Source: Rhizomys pruinosus (lineage: Eukaryota; Chordata; Mammalia; Rodentia; Spalacidae). From it: a DNA stretch of 64,000 bases. Of this stretch, positions 45,677 to 56,803 are shown piece by piece (the first letter of the stretch is position 1; every line of letters starts with the position of its first letter). The translations under genes were made by a program, and so were the position numbers. Location: the NCBI GenBank assembly GCA_009823505.1, contig VZQC01005691.1:1097013-1161012 (forward strand), given 5' to 3'. Below the pieces are notes generated by a model. It was not told the origin of the DNA, ran no database searches, and saw nothing but the letters and a program-made list of their open reading frames with translations.

Positions 45677-45958
45677 ACACAGATGTATGCTTTATAAATG
45701 TATTATGTAGAGGTAAAAATTACAATGAACTGGAAGAATTTCTTAACATAATTTTTAATCAATATATAAAATGTCTCAAATGGTTGTGTATTTTTATTCA
45801 TTTTCTGTAATGAAAATAAAGAAATAGAACCCAGCATGATAACTCACCTCTATAACCTAAGAACTCAGGACATAGACACAGGAGAAGGAGAGTGAGAAGC
45901 CAACTGGAGATGAAAAGAAGACAATAAACCCCCACAAGAAATTCAATTTAAGTTGTAG

Positions 45959-45963
<5 letters not shown>

Positions 45964-46007
<44 letters not shown>
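45964..46007 (+). repeat. (GA)n microsatellite
   Basis: Pure ga units. Confidence 0.97.
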
Positions 46008-46008
<1 letters not shown>

Positions 46009-46439
46009 CGTAGGAGAGAGACTTACATGTATACTTACTTCTTAGACTAAAGTTTCCAATGTTATTTCTCTTTTAATTGTTGTATTTGTATGTTTTTTCC
46101 AAAAAGTGAACTCTAGGAGTGTTTTAAATGTTGATTTCACTGACTGTAAAGAACTACATTATAAAATACCAACAATGAAGATATCTGAGTACTTCAATCC
46201 TGGGAAATTACATTTTCTTCTGTTTTCAAAAAAAATACCTTTTGCACAGAAGGGGTTACCTTAATTTTTAAATACATAAATGTGTATATAGTAGTAAATT
46301 CATAGGTCACAAAATGGAGTACAGTTACAAACTTAATTCACACCTTATCGACTTACATGCCCTCAACATGAGCAATCACTGCAACAAATTTCTGATGTTT
46401 CTCTATTTATTCTGTGTTGGCACAAGAAGTTTCTTCTGG
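46008..46439. other. AT-rich interval
   Basis: No gene seen. Confidence 0.4.
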
Positions 46440-46650
46440 AGGATTAAAAAATAAACTTGCATTTATTTCTGAAAACTGGCTTGCTTCTGTGCTTTTGTAG
46501 CAGACAGATTCCCACATTCTGATTCTTTGCTTATCATCACCTAGATGACAGCTGTGCCTACTTTTCAAATTTCTTGAAATACATACATTTCTAGTCCTTT
46601 CATGACCGACTTATTTCACATAGCATAGCATCCTCTGGTTTCAGCCATCT
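46440..46650 (-). mobile_element. Possible ancient L1M 3' fragment
   Basis: The gacttatttcacatagcata and catcctctggtttcagccat blocks resemble the reversed end of old L1 ORF2. Weak. Confidence 0.4.
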
Positions 46651-47137
46651 TGTAAGGTGCTGCTGGAATTTGGGTCTTTTTCAAGGCTCAGGTCAGATTT
46701 CTACCTGGGATTCATCAGCCATCAAAGGGAACTGGGGTGGGGCTGTACAGTGTGTGGTCCTGCCGTTTGCGATGTGGGCAAAGCTCATCTTTACAGCCAG
46801 TACATGGCTAGCAACTCAGTGTCAGGCCTCCTCCCTGAAACATCTTATAAAAATGTGGCAGGCAATATGAAAACTAGCTTAAGAAAATGTGGTGGTAAAC
46901 CATACTAAACTTTACCAATAAAGACTATATTTTATGGATTTTTTTCTGGTTTGGGTTTTGGCTTTAAGTCTGGTTTGAAGTATGACTACCCTATGTCTAT
47001 TTGTGGGAAGAAGCAAACATCTCTGACTGGTAGCAGTTTCTCATATATGTTAATTAGTGTAAAACTCTAACAGTCCCTATCTCCCTTCACCCAGAAACTA
47101 AATGAATTTTCTTTTGCTCAAACAAAGTTGTCCTTTT
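46651..47137. other. Unassigned interval left of the full-length L1
   Basis: Contains cttataaaaatg (46845) and aataaag (46918), hinting at an LTR, but no boundaries are visible. Confidence 0.35.
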
Positions 47138-47151
47138 AAAATTTAGTCATA

Positions 47152-47480
47152 ACAGCCAGGGGCGCACACACTCTATGCACAGCTGCCCAGGTAGGTTTGT
47201 GGTTTGCAGGCCTTTGGCGGCCCACCCCAGCAGCCGCCACCCAACGCTAGAACCATATAGAGGAACTGCGTGCATGGATAGAAGGACAGCCAGGGGCACA
47301 CACAGTGCACAGCTGCCCAGGCAGGTTTGTGGCTTGCAAGCCTCTGGTGGCCCACCCCAGCAGCCACTGCCCAATGCTTGAACCATAGAGAGGAACTGTG
47401 TGTGTGTGGATAGAAGGACAGCCAGGGGCACACACACCCCATGCACAGCTTCCCAGGTGTGGTCCAGTGTGTGGGCCAAA
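47152..47480 (+). promoter_or_regulatory. L1 5'UTR tandem monomers (~133 bp)
   Basis: The monomer head acagccaggggc starts at 47152, 47286 and 47418 (spacings 134 and 132 bp). The first two copies are complete and the third is partial. Rodent L1 monomers act as RNA polymerase II promoters. The two complete copies carry CpG or former CpG sites (for example tggcggcccaccc). Confidence 0.88.
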
Positions 47481-47667
47481 GGATTCAACACCCCCAACCC
47501 CACTCAAGCTACTGATACTGTGGTGGAAAATATAAACTGCTGGTGCTGTGGTTTACTATTGTTGGGAGGATCCAGCATTGTCAGGGATTCGAGGCTGCAT
47601 AGCCAAAACTGAGGAAGAAACCAGCAGGAAGCAAACTGAGTGAACAACCAGTCCTCCATATTAATAT

Positions 47668-48982
47668 TTGGGAGTAGCAACAGAAGGCAAACAAATAAAC
47701 AAAGGGGGAGAAAACAACAACAAAATACACATGCCAAAAACACAATGGAAAAACAACAATATGGGAAAAGCTCAAAATAAATCCCCACCGAACTCAACCA
47801 AACCTGTAGAAGATCCCAACAACGAGATCTCCCTGGAAGGAAACCAAGACATTGACCTTAGAAGAACAATTGTAGACATATAAAGACTATAAAGTACAAA
47901 TCAGAGAGCTAAAGGGAGAGAATGAAAAACTCATGAAGGAACTAGTAGGAAAGAATGATAAACTCTGGAAAGAACTAAAAGGAGAGATTGAAAAACTCCA
48001 AAAAGAACTAGAGGAAGAGAAATATAAACTCCCAAAAGAACTAGAGGGAGAGAATGACAAACTCCAGAAGGAAGTGGAAACATTGAAAAGATCTCAGGCT
48101 GAAAGGAAAAAAGAAACTGACCAGCGAAGCAAGGAGCTACAAGAAGGAAAGAAAGGCTCCAAAAGGAAGTGAAAATACTGAAGAGATCACAGGATGAAAT
48201 GAAAAAGAAAATTGAACATTCATCCAATCAGCAGAAAAGGATGGGGAAAAGCCTCAGAAACAGAATGGATGAAACAGGAAAAAGAATATCAGACCTATAG
48301 GATAACACACAGCAGCTAGAAACCTCAAGTAAAGATTATGAAAAATAAAAAAAAAAAACACAAGAGTGGAACAACCAGGAAATGTGGGATACTATGAAAA
48401 GACCAAACCTCCACATCATAGGGATAGAGGAAGGCTAAGAATCCCAAGAGAATGGTATTGATCAGATCTTCAACAGAATAATAAAAGAAAACTTCCCCAA
48501 ACTAAAAAAGACAAACCCATACAAATACAAGAAGCACATAGAACACCAAATAGACAAAAACAGAAAAGAAATTCCCCACATCATATCACAGTTAAAACAC
48601 TAGATGCTCAAAACAGGGACAAAATACTGAAAGCCACAAGAGAAAAACAACAAGTAACATATAAGGGGAAACGAAACCCAATAGAATCTCACCTGACTTC
48701 TCAGTGCAAACTATAAAAGCCAGAAGAACATGGACCAAAGTATTCCCAGTGCTAAATGACTTTAGACGCCAACCCAGATTACTATATCAAGCAAAAATGT
48801 CAATCATGGTTGAAGGAGAAAGAAAAATCTTTCATGACATAAACAAAATGAAAGAACATATGTCAAAAAAGAACGCAACATTTCAGAAAATACTTGAAGC
48901 AATTCAAAGAAGAGAAGAAATGGGGCTGGAGAAAGGAGTAACTATCCTTAAACAATCCAAGAGGAAATTACCAAAAGCATAA
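47668..48982 (+). pseudogene. L1 ORF1, broken
   Basis: Pieces: N-terminal region (47668-47883), coiled coil with 11-residue repeats (47906-48172), an RRM region in broken frames (about 48380-48600) and the C-terminal domain (48704-48982, with ARRTWTKVFPVLNDFRRQPR and GERKIFHDINKMKEH). The product would be the L1 RNA chaperone. At least three frame changes separate the parts. Confidence 0.88.
47906..48070 (+). repeat. 33-bp tandem repeat in ORF1 coiled coil, 5 copies
   Basis: Units start at 47906, 47939, 47972, 48005 and 48038 and read ELKGENEKLMK, ELVGKNDKLWK, ELKGEIEKLQK, ELEEEKYKLPK, ELEGENDKLQK. All are in the same register. Confidence 0.95.
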
Positions 48983-50067
48983 CAGAGTAAATAAATATCT
49001 AGACCAAGAATGCAAACAAAAAATAAGTTGATAGGAAACAACACACATCTCTCAATAATAACCTTAAATATTAATGGACTAAACTCCCCAATCAAAGACA
49101 TAGACTGGGAGAATGGATTAGGAAACAGAACCCCACCAAGAAACTGACCTCACCCTCAAGGACAGACACCACCTTAGAGTGAAAGGATGGAAAAAATATT
49201 CCAAGCAAATGGTAACAAAAAACAAGCAAGGGTGGCTATTCTAATATAAGACAAAATAGACCTCAGAGTAAAATTAATCAGAAAAGACAAAGAGGGCCAT
49301 TATATCCTTGTCAATGTAACAATTAACCAGGAAGATTTCACAATCTTAAATATTTATGCACCAAACTCTGGTGCACCAAACTTTATAAATACAATCCTCA
49401 GGACCTCAAGACACAGATTAATCCCAGCACACTAATAGTGGGGGACTTCAATACCCCACTGAGCCCACTGGATAGGTCAACTGGACAAAAAATAAAAAGA
49501 GAGACATCAGAACTGAACAATACAATATACCAAATGGACCTCACAGATATCTACAGAATATTCCATCCAAACACCAGAGAATATACTTTCTACTCAGTGC
49601 CCCATGGAACGTTCTCCAAAATTGACCACACACTGGGGCACAAAAGAAATCTCAACAAATACAAAAGAATTGAAATTATTCCATGCATTCTATCAGACCA
49701 CAGTGCAATAAAGCTCAATATTAATACCAGAGTTAGCCCTACTAACTATAAGAACACATGGACACTAAACAACACAATCCTAAACAATGAGTGTGTCAAA
49801 GAAGAAATAAAGAATGAAATAAAAACATTCCTGGAACTAAACAAAAATGACAATACAACACAACAAAGCCTGTGGGATACATTAAAGTCAGCCCTAAGAG
49901 GGAAATATATAGCCCTAAGTGCCCACATTAAAAAAACGGAAAGAGAACAAAGGATCTAACACTGCAGCTTCTCGAGAGACAACAACAAATAAACCTTAAA
50001 CCCAACAGACAGGAAGAAATAACAAAAATCAGAGCAGAAACCAATGAAATAGAATCAAAGAAAACAG

Positions 50068-50315
50068 GGGCTAGAGAGATGGCCTAGTGGTTAAGAGCAC
50101 CAACTACTCTTGCAGAGGACCCAGGTTCGATCCCCAGCACCCACATGGCAGCTGAGAACCATCTGTAACTCCAATTCCAGGAGAACTCCAGGTCCAGGGG
50201 AATCCGAGACCCTCTTCTGACCTCTGCAGCATTGCACGACATGGGTGCACAAACCTACATGCAGACAGTACATTCATACACATAAAAAAAATAAATAAAA
50301 TTAAAAAAAAAGAAA
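50068..50315 (+). mobile_element. B2-like SINE in L1 ORF2, 12-bp TSD
   Basis: Near-consensus copy with A box (tggcctagtgg) and B box (ggttcgatccc), A-rich tail, and exact direct repeat caaagaaaacag at 50056-50067 and 50316-50327. Its antisense frame encodes a recurring 60-residue pseudo-ORF also seen at the other SINEs. Confidence 0.97.
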
Positions 50316-52387
50316 CAAAGAAAACAGTACAAAAAAAAAATCAATGAATCCAAAATCTGGTTCTTTGAAAAGATAAACCAAATAGACATACTTCTAGCCC
50401 AATTAACCAAAAGAAAGAAAGAGCAACTCCAAATCAATAGCATTTGTGATGAAAGGGGAAACATCACAACAGATAAAGAAAAGATCCAGACAATCATACA
50501 AGAATACTTCAAAAACCTGTACTCCACTAAATTTGAAAACCTAAGAGAAATGGATGAATATCTGAAATCTTGGGATTCGCCAAAGCTTAACCAAGAAGAG
50601 ATTGACAGCTTAAACAGACCCATAATACTTGGAGAAATAGAAGATGTAATAAAAAGCCTCCCAACTAAAAAAGCCCAGGCCCATATGGTTTCACAGCAGA
50701 ATTCTATAAAACATTTAATAAGGTCTTACCACCATTACTACTTTTCAGGAAACATACAGAGGGAAATATCCCAAATTCCTTCTATGAAGCCAGCATCACT
50801 CTAATACCAAAACCAGGCAAAGACAAAAACAAGAAATAAAACTATAGACCCATATCATTAATGAACACAGATGCAAAATTTCTCAAAAAAAATACTTGCA
50901 AATTGCATATGGACCCACTTCAAAAAGATCACCCATCATGACCAGGTTGGATTCATACCAGAGAGACAGGGATATTTCAACATATGTAAATCAATAAATA
51001 GCACAAAACACATAAATGGACTTAAAGATAAAAAACACACAGTCATCTCAATTGATGCAGAAGAAGCTTTTGACAAAACCTAGCATCCTTTCATGTTTAA
51101 AGTCTTAAAGGGAATCGGACTGGAAGGATCATTCTTCAATGTAATCAAAGCTATACACAAGAAACCCACAGCCAACATCATTCTTAATGGAGAAAAGTTG
51201 GAAGCATTCCCCTTAAAGGCAGGAACACAGCAAGGCTGTCCACTATCATCCTCTTCAATATAGTGCTTGAAATGCTTGCTAAGGCAATAAGGCAAGAAAG
51301 CAAAATTAAAGGAATACTAATTGGAAAAGAGGAAGTAAATCTATCCCTTTTTGCAGATGATATGATAGTTTACCTAAGGGATGCTAAAAACTCCACCAGA
51401 AAACTCTTAGAAATGATTAAAAGTTTCATTAAAGTGGCGAGATACAAAATAAACCTAGAAAAATCAGTAGCCTTCCTTTACACCAACAATAAAAAACTGG
51501 AGAAGGAATGTAAGACACCTTCCCAATCACAATAGTCTCAAAAAAGTAAAATAAAATACCTAGGAATAAACCTAACCAAAGACACCAAAGACCTCTACAA
51601 CAAAAATTTTAAAACCCTGAAGAAGGAGATTGAAAATGACATCCAAAGATGGAAAGACCTCCCATGCTCATGGGTTGGAAAAATTAATATAGTAAAAATG
51701 TCCATTTAATATACAAATTCAATGCAATCCCAATCAAAATCCCCCTGAGCTTTTTCACAGACTTAGAAAAAAAATCCTTAAATGGAAAAACAAAAGACCC
51801 CAAATAGCTAAAGCAACCCTGAGTGAAAAGTGCAATACTAGAGGGGATTACATTACCAGACTTCAAGCTATATTACAGGGCTATAGTCATAAAGCCAGCC
51901 TGGTACTGGGGGGGGGAAAAAAAAAACAGAACCATTGACCAATGGAACAAAATTGAAGATCCAAACTTGAGCTCATATAATTTCAGCCACCTCATATTTG
52001 ACAAAGGGGCCAAAAAAGCTCAATAGAGGAAAGATAGCATCTTCAACAAATTGTGTTGGAAAAACTGGATCACCATTTGTAGAAGAACAAAATTAAATCC
52101 CTACCTCTTGCCCTGTACAAAAATAAACTCCAAGTGGATCAAAGATCTCAACCTGAAACCTGAAACCCTGATGGTGATAGAAGAAAAAGTTGGCAGCAAC
52201 CTACAAGAGACTTTCCAAATCAAACAGCAGTTCCACAGGAAATAAGGACAACAGTCGACAAATGGAACCTCATCAAACTCAAAAGCTTTTGTACAGCTAA
52301 GGAAACAATCAAGGAAGTGAAGAGAAAACCCACAGAGTTTGAGGAAACCTTCACCACTGATACATTTGAAAGAGCATTAACATCCAG

Positions 52388-53308
52388 TGTGGGAAAGCCA
52401 GCTTGAATTGCAGGCTGGATTTCCAACTAGCACTGCATGGCCAAAAGTCTGCGATCAACTTGATTGAACAAACAACCTGTCACCCCCCACTGGATGGTGG
52501 GGCTGTAGGTGTTTGGGCACAACAGCCTGCAGATAGGTTTTGCATGAAGGATGCTTGTACTCATGGATTATCACTTATAGCTAAAAATGAAAAAAAAAAA
52601 AAACTGAGAGAACGATGCAGGACAGTTATGGCAGAATGCATGATCTGGGATGGGGTGGGGGTGGGGGGGGAGGGAAAGGGAAATAAGCCTGAACTGAATT
52701 GGAAAAAATGTATGAAATGCACAAAGCATCAATAAAAACTAATTTAAAAAAAAAAAAAGTCTGGTTCCACCCCAGAGAGGAGCAAGCAGCATGGCCTAGG
52801 GTGGAGCAAGGTGTGCAGTGGCACAGAGTTGGGGGGCTCATGATTGGTCCTGGGAACTGGCCTCATTTGGTTTATAAAAGCAAGCTGTGGCAACAAGTAA
52901 ATCAAATTCCATATTAACAACATCACGGAGTTCCCAGCTGATATTTTTATTAATTATTGCACGCATACAGGCTAAAGTAGGCCTGAGTTTCATTTGGGTG
53001 GCCAGTGGACTGGAAAAAGGTTCCCTTTGTGGACCACCAACCTAGGTAGCTGGTGTTGTGAGTGAAATTCCTGTCCTTGCTCTGGGCAGGTGGGAAGTCA
53101 CTGCCAAGAGTGGAACTCGTGTGTCGTGGGTCAAGGCTAAGAGCCTAAGTTGGAGTTACCACTTAGGTTGGGCTGCGGGAAGTAGCTGACTAGTCTCTGC
53201 GCCAAGGGGCCAGCTCCCCACAGTGTCCACAAAGTGAGAGGTCTGTCCCCATTCCCCTTAGCAGGGCCACGTGATCCCTGTTCACCATAAAGAGAAAAGC
53301 TTCCTACA
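52388..53308 (+). mobile_element. LTR element in L1 ORF2, 6-bp TSD
   Basis: Begins tgtgggaaagccagc and ends gcttcctaca. The exact 6-bp repeat atccag lies at 52382-52387 and 53309-53314, and the L1 ORF2 sequence resumes directly after it. TG..CA ends with a 6-bp TSD fit a class II (ERVK-type) solo LTR. A TATA-like tttataaaag at about 52871 suggests plus orientation. It contains an L1 tail insertion (about 52452-52757). Confidence 0.75.
52452..52757 (+). mobile_element. 5'-truncated L1 3' end nested in the LTR
   Basis: Holds the L1 3'UTR G-rich tract (gatggggtgggggtgggggg), aataaaaacta and an A-tail. The short repeat aaaagtctg (52443-52451, and at the A-tail end before gttcc at 52763) is a likely TSD. 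The first 100 bp of the insert is not clearly L1. Confidence 0.6.
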
Positions 53309-54328
53309 ATCCAGAATATATAAGCTACTCAAAAAACAAAGAAGAAAACAAATGACCTACTCAAAAGATGGAATAAAGAGCTGAACAGAGACTTCACCAG
53401 TAAGTAAAGATGGCTGAGAAACATCTTAAAAAGTGTTCAACATCATTAATAATTAAGGAAATGCAAATTAAAACCACACTAAGGTATCATCTCACTCCAA
53501 CAAGACTAGCCAAGATCAAGAAAACAAAAGACACCAAATGCTGGAGAGTTTATGGGGAAAGGGGAACACTCATCCACTGCTGGTGGGAATGTAAACTGGT
53601 ACAACCATTGTGGAAAGCAGTGTGGAGAACCCTTAAAAAACTCAATATGAGCCTACCACCTAACTGAGCCATACCACTCCTCGGGATATACCCACAAAAC
53701 ATCCTACCACAAAGATACATGCACAGCTATGTTTATTGCAGCTCTCTTCACAATAGCAAAAAGCTGGAACCAACCCAAATGCGCCTCAACTTACGACCGG
53801 ATAACCAAAATGTAGTACATCTACACAATGGAGTTCTATGCAGCAGTAAAGAAAGATGATATCATGAGATTTGCTGGTAAGTGTATGGAACTTGAAACAA
53901 TTATGCTAAGTGAAGTAACACAGTCCCAGAAAAAAAAAAGGTGAATGGTTTCCCTCATTTGTGGATGCTAACACCAAATCCCCAGTTGGTAGGCAAACTG
54001 AGCAACTTTATTATTATACTTCATTGTATCTGAAAGTAACTGTGCTATTCCAATGTGAATCTCTAAATGGGCTCTAAAATTGTCCTACCACTTATATTCA
54101 CACATTGTAATTACCATATATGGATGGAAGATATGTAGTCATATTCTAAAAAATAAAAGACTGTAAAGTTACACATCTTTACTGTTAAAATGTGAATCTC
54201 TAATGTGTTTAGGAATCAACCTATAGTTTATTTTCAGAATTTGTAATTTTGATTTATGTGTGGAGTGCATACATGCATATTTTGGAATAATATGAAAGAA
54301 AAAAAGAAAATAAAGAAAATTTAGTCAT

Positions 54329-54491
54329 TTTAGTGGCCTCACAGTGACTGAATAGCCATGGTGACAGCATGAAGTGGGACTCTGTGGCCTCAGAATGGCG
54401 GCTAAGAACCTGAGCACAGTCACTAGCAAAGAGGGCTTGCCCCATAGCAGCCAGGAAGCGTTGAGGAGTCCCCAAGGACAAAATATATTCT
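54329..54491. other. Flank between L1 and MaLR LTR
   Basis: Unassigned. Confidence 0.4.
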
Positions 54492-54944
54492 TGTTCTAGT
54501 TTGATTCCTGTGACTATAACAAAACACTATGTCCAAAAGCAATTTAGGGGACGAAAGAGTTTGAGTTTACCTGTCACAGTCCAGCACTGGAGGAGGTCAA
54601 GGCAGAAACTGAAAGGCAGGCCTGCTTGCTATTCCATTCAGCTCTACCTCTGACCAAGGAATGAACTCACAGCCAAGAAGGTACAGAGGAACCAGGGAAG
54701 AGCGCTGTGTGCTGCCTTGCTCACGGGATCATGCTTAGCTAGCTTTCTTATAGATCCCAGGACATCCTTCCCACCGAACCGTGTCACCCACAGTGGGTTG
54801 AGCCCTCCTGCATCAGTGAATAATCAAGATGAACCTCCAAAGATATGTCCACCTGCCAATCTGATCTGGGAACTCCTCAGTTGAGACCCTCTACAGAGGT
54901 GGCTCTAGGCTGTGTCAAGTTGGCAGTTAATGCTAACTAGTACA
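54492..54944 (-). mobile_element. MaLR LTR (MT-type), diverged
   Basis: In the minus sense it begins TGTACTAGTTAGCATTAACT, followed by CAACTTGACACAGCC and CAACTGAGGAGTTCC blocks, and ends CAGGAATCAAACTAGAACA: the MT-type layout. No clear TSD. Confidence 0.75.
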
Positions 54945-55872
54945 ACCTTCTTCCTCTGCTTCTACCTTCTCCAGCCAGGCGTCACCCTGTAATAGTTCTC
55001 TCCGCTATGAGCTCAGCAATGATTGAATGAAGTTAGGACTCTCGTGATGGAATCACTTTGTCAAAGCCTAGTAGTTGGAAATGAATTCTTTATTTATATC
55101 AACTTTCTTGGCCTGCACTGAATAATTTTAGATTCAAGTCTTAGCAATTCTCTAAGACTAGCTGCTTCTATTCTGTTTGGTAGATACAGCATTAACAGTA
55201 CACTACTGTACAGATTCTGTTCACTTGTCACAGTCCATCATTGGAGGAATGCTGTGACCTCCTTGCAATTAGCCATGGCAGGAGGATTTGCACCTTGAAG
55301 CCTGGCATATGCTATAGATTGTTCCCTTTATAGTTTCATTGATTTTATATGCTAGGACGCAGCAAATGATCACCCCCATGTAATTTATAAAACAAAGGTT
55401 TCTTAAAGCAGAGCCTTACGCATTGATATAGTACTGTTCAGGCCTACTTTTGCCATAACTGAAGTACTGAAGACTTGGAACAGAGCCCACTAAGACTAAA
55501 TACTTAGTATCTATCTGGTCCCTTGCAGAAAAAGGTTGCTAACCTCTGGTTTAAGATTTAAGACAATGTAAGAGAAGGTGTTAGAAAAAACTGTCAGACT
55601 GTGAATGGCACCAAAAATTGAGGAAATGATATTTCTAGTGTTCAAAACTATTGTGCAATTCAGCAAAAAATTCATTGATGTCATTGATGAATGAATAAAG
55701 TGCCAACATACATCTTCATGTTTCACTTCTGTCTTCTTAACATAAATTTAAATGTCAGCCAACATTTATTCCACAACTATGCTTATTCTTCCAAACCTAA
55801 GTTGACTACATATCTGAATTTGGTAAAAGCTTAGGCATACTTTGAGAATAAATAAGCTATATGGAATTTATA
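54945..55872. other. Unassigned interval
   Basis: About 0.9 kb without recognised gene or repeat. The frames are short chance ORFs. Confidence 0.45.
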
Positions 55873-55887
55873 TTAAAATGTATTGTG

Positions 55888-56118
55888 GGGGCTGGAGAGA
55901 TGGCATAGCAGTTGGGAGAGCCAAATGCTCTTGCAGAGGACCCGGGTTCATTCCCCAGCACCCACATGGCAGCTGAGAACCACCTTTAATTCCAGTTCCA
56001 GGGGACTCAGACACCCTCCTCTGACCTCCGCAGACTTGCACAACACAGGTGCACAAACCTACATGCAGACAGTACATTCATACACATACAAAAATAAATA
56101 ATAAAAAAATTAAAAAAA
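55888..56118 (+). mobile_element. B2-like SINE, 14-bp TSD
   Basis: gggctggagagatggcatag head. The exact direct repeat taaaatgtattgtg lies at 55874-55887 and 56119-56132. It lacks the 14-bp 'aactccaattccag' block present in most other copies. Confidence 0.96.
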
Positions 56119-56204
56119 TAAAATGTATTGTGTACTTTATTACTTATCATCTAAATCAGTAAAATCTTCTTATGGTAAAATTTCAAAGAAATGTATTATT
56201 AAAT

Positions 56205-56577
56205 AATATCCTAGCTAGCCTTAACATCAACTTGACGTAGCCTCGAGTCTCGATTGAGGAATTTCTCAAACCAAATTGATCTGCGCATAGGGTGTAAGGA
56301 ACTGACTTCATTGTTAATTGATGTGGGAGGCCCCAGCCCACTGTGGGTAGCACCATTCTCTGGCCAGATGGTCCTGGAATATACAAAAAAGCTAGCTAAG
56401 TATGAGCCTCAAGCAAGCCAACAAGCAGCATTTCTCCATGGTTCCTGCTTCAAGTTCTTGCTTGAGTTCCTGCCCTGACTTTCCTTGATGATACACTGTA
56501 ACCTGTAAGCCAAAACAAACTCTTCCTCCCTAAGCTACTTTTGTTCATGATGTTTTTCTCAACAACAGAATGGAAAC
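56205..56577 (+). mobile_element. MaLR LTR (MT-type), plus strand
   Basis: The order acatcaacttgacgtagcct, ccccagcccactgtgggtag, then gtaagccaaaacaaactctt and cttttgttcatgatgttttt matches rodent MT LTRs. Confidence 0.8.
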
Positions 56578-56619
56578 TAGAAAAAAATAAGAGTAGAGCT
56601 TGCTTCTTTGTTTGCTTCA

Positions 56620-56715
56620 GTTTGGTTTGGGTTTTCCAGTACTGAAGACTGAACCTGAAGCCTCATGCATGCTAAACAAGCATTGTGTCCCAGAGTTGCA
56701 TCCCTACCCTTCAGT
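56620..56715 (-). mobile_element. ID-like SINE, antisense
   Basis: cctcatgcatgctaaacaag and attgtgtcccagagttgcat are the reverse of the ID/BC1-type tRNA-Ala-derived head. Confidence 0.65.
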
Positions 56716-56741
56716 TTCAATTTTCGTAAGACTGTAATACA

Positions 56742-56803
56742 TACACACACACACACACACACGCACACACACACACACGCACACGTGCATGGGCACACAC
56801 ACA
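56742..56803 (+). repeat. (CA)n microsatellite
   Basis: ca units with cg and gtg interruptions. Confidence 0.95.

Larger units (their letters stand above)
49014..53960 (+). pseudogene. L1 ORF2 (endonuclease-RT), broken and twice interrupted
   Basis: The endonuclease is best kept in the frame 49438-49959: GDFNTPLSPLDRSTG, TFSKIDHTLGH and SDHSAIKLN hold the catalytic residues. RT pieces follow: LNQEEIDSLNRPI (50550-50804), [15 protein letters not shown] and [13 protein letters not shown] (50871-51083), and the FADD active-site box at 51350-51361. The C-terminal piece (53410-53667) has [20 protein letters not shown] and [18 protein letters not shown], where the second cysteine of the usual CxxxC is tyrosine. 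The protein would make cDNA at the nicked target. Here it cannot be made. Confidence 0.93.
47151..54315 (+). mobile_element. LINE-1, originally full length, with 13-bp TSD and two later insertions
   Basis: The exact direct repeat aaaatttagtcat flanks it at 47138-47150 and 54316-54328. The target junction reads cctttt|aaaa, the canonical L1 endonuclease site. In order it holds 5'UTR monomers, ORF1, ORF2 endonuclease, RT with an FADD box, the C-terminal cysteine region, the 3'UTR and an A-rich end. A SINE (50068-50315) and an LTR (52388-53308) inserted later. Subtracting them leaves about 6.0 kb. Both ORFs have many stops. Confidence 0.95.

Noticed and set aside
47147..47507. 118-residue and overlapping frames on both strands at 47.1-47.5 kb
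   Set aside because: They arise from the tandem L1 5'UTR monomers, whose repeats keep frames open by chance.
50068..50315. A-box and B-box motifs that could suggest tRNA genes
   Set aside because: They belong to tRNA-derived SINE heads. The following sequence cannot fold as a tRNA and each copy has an A-tail and TSDs.
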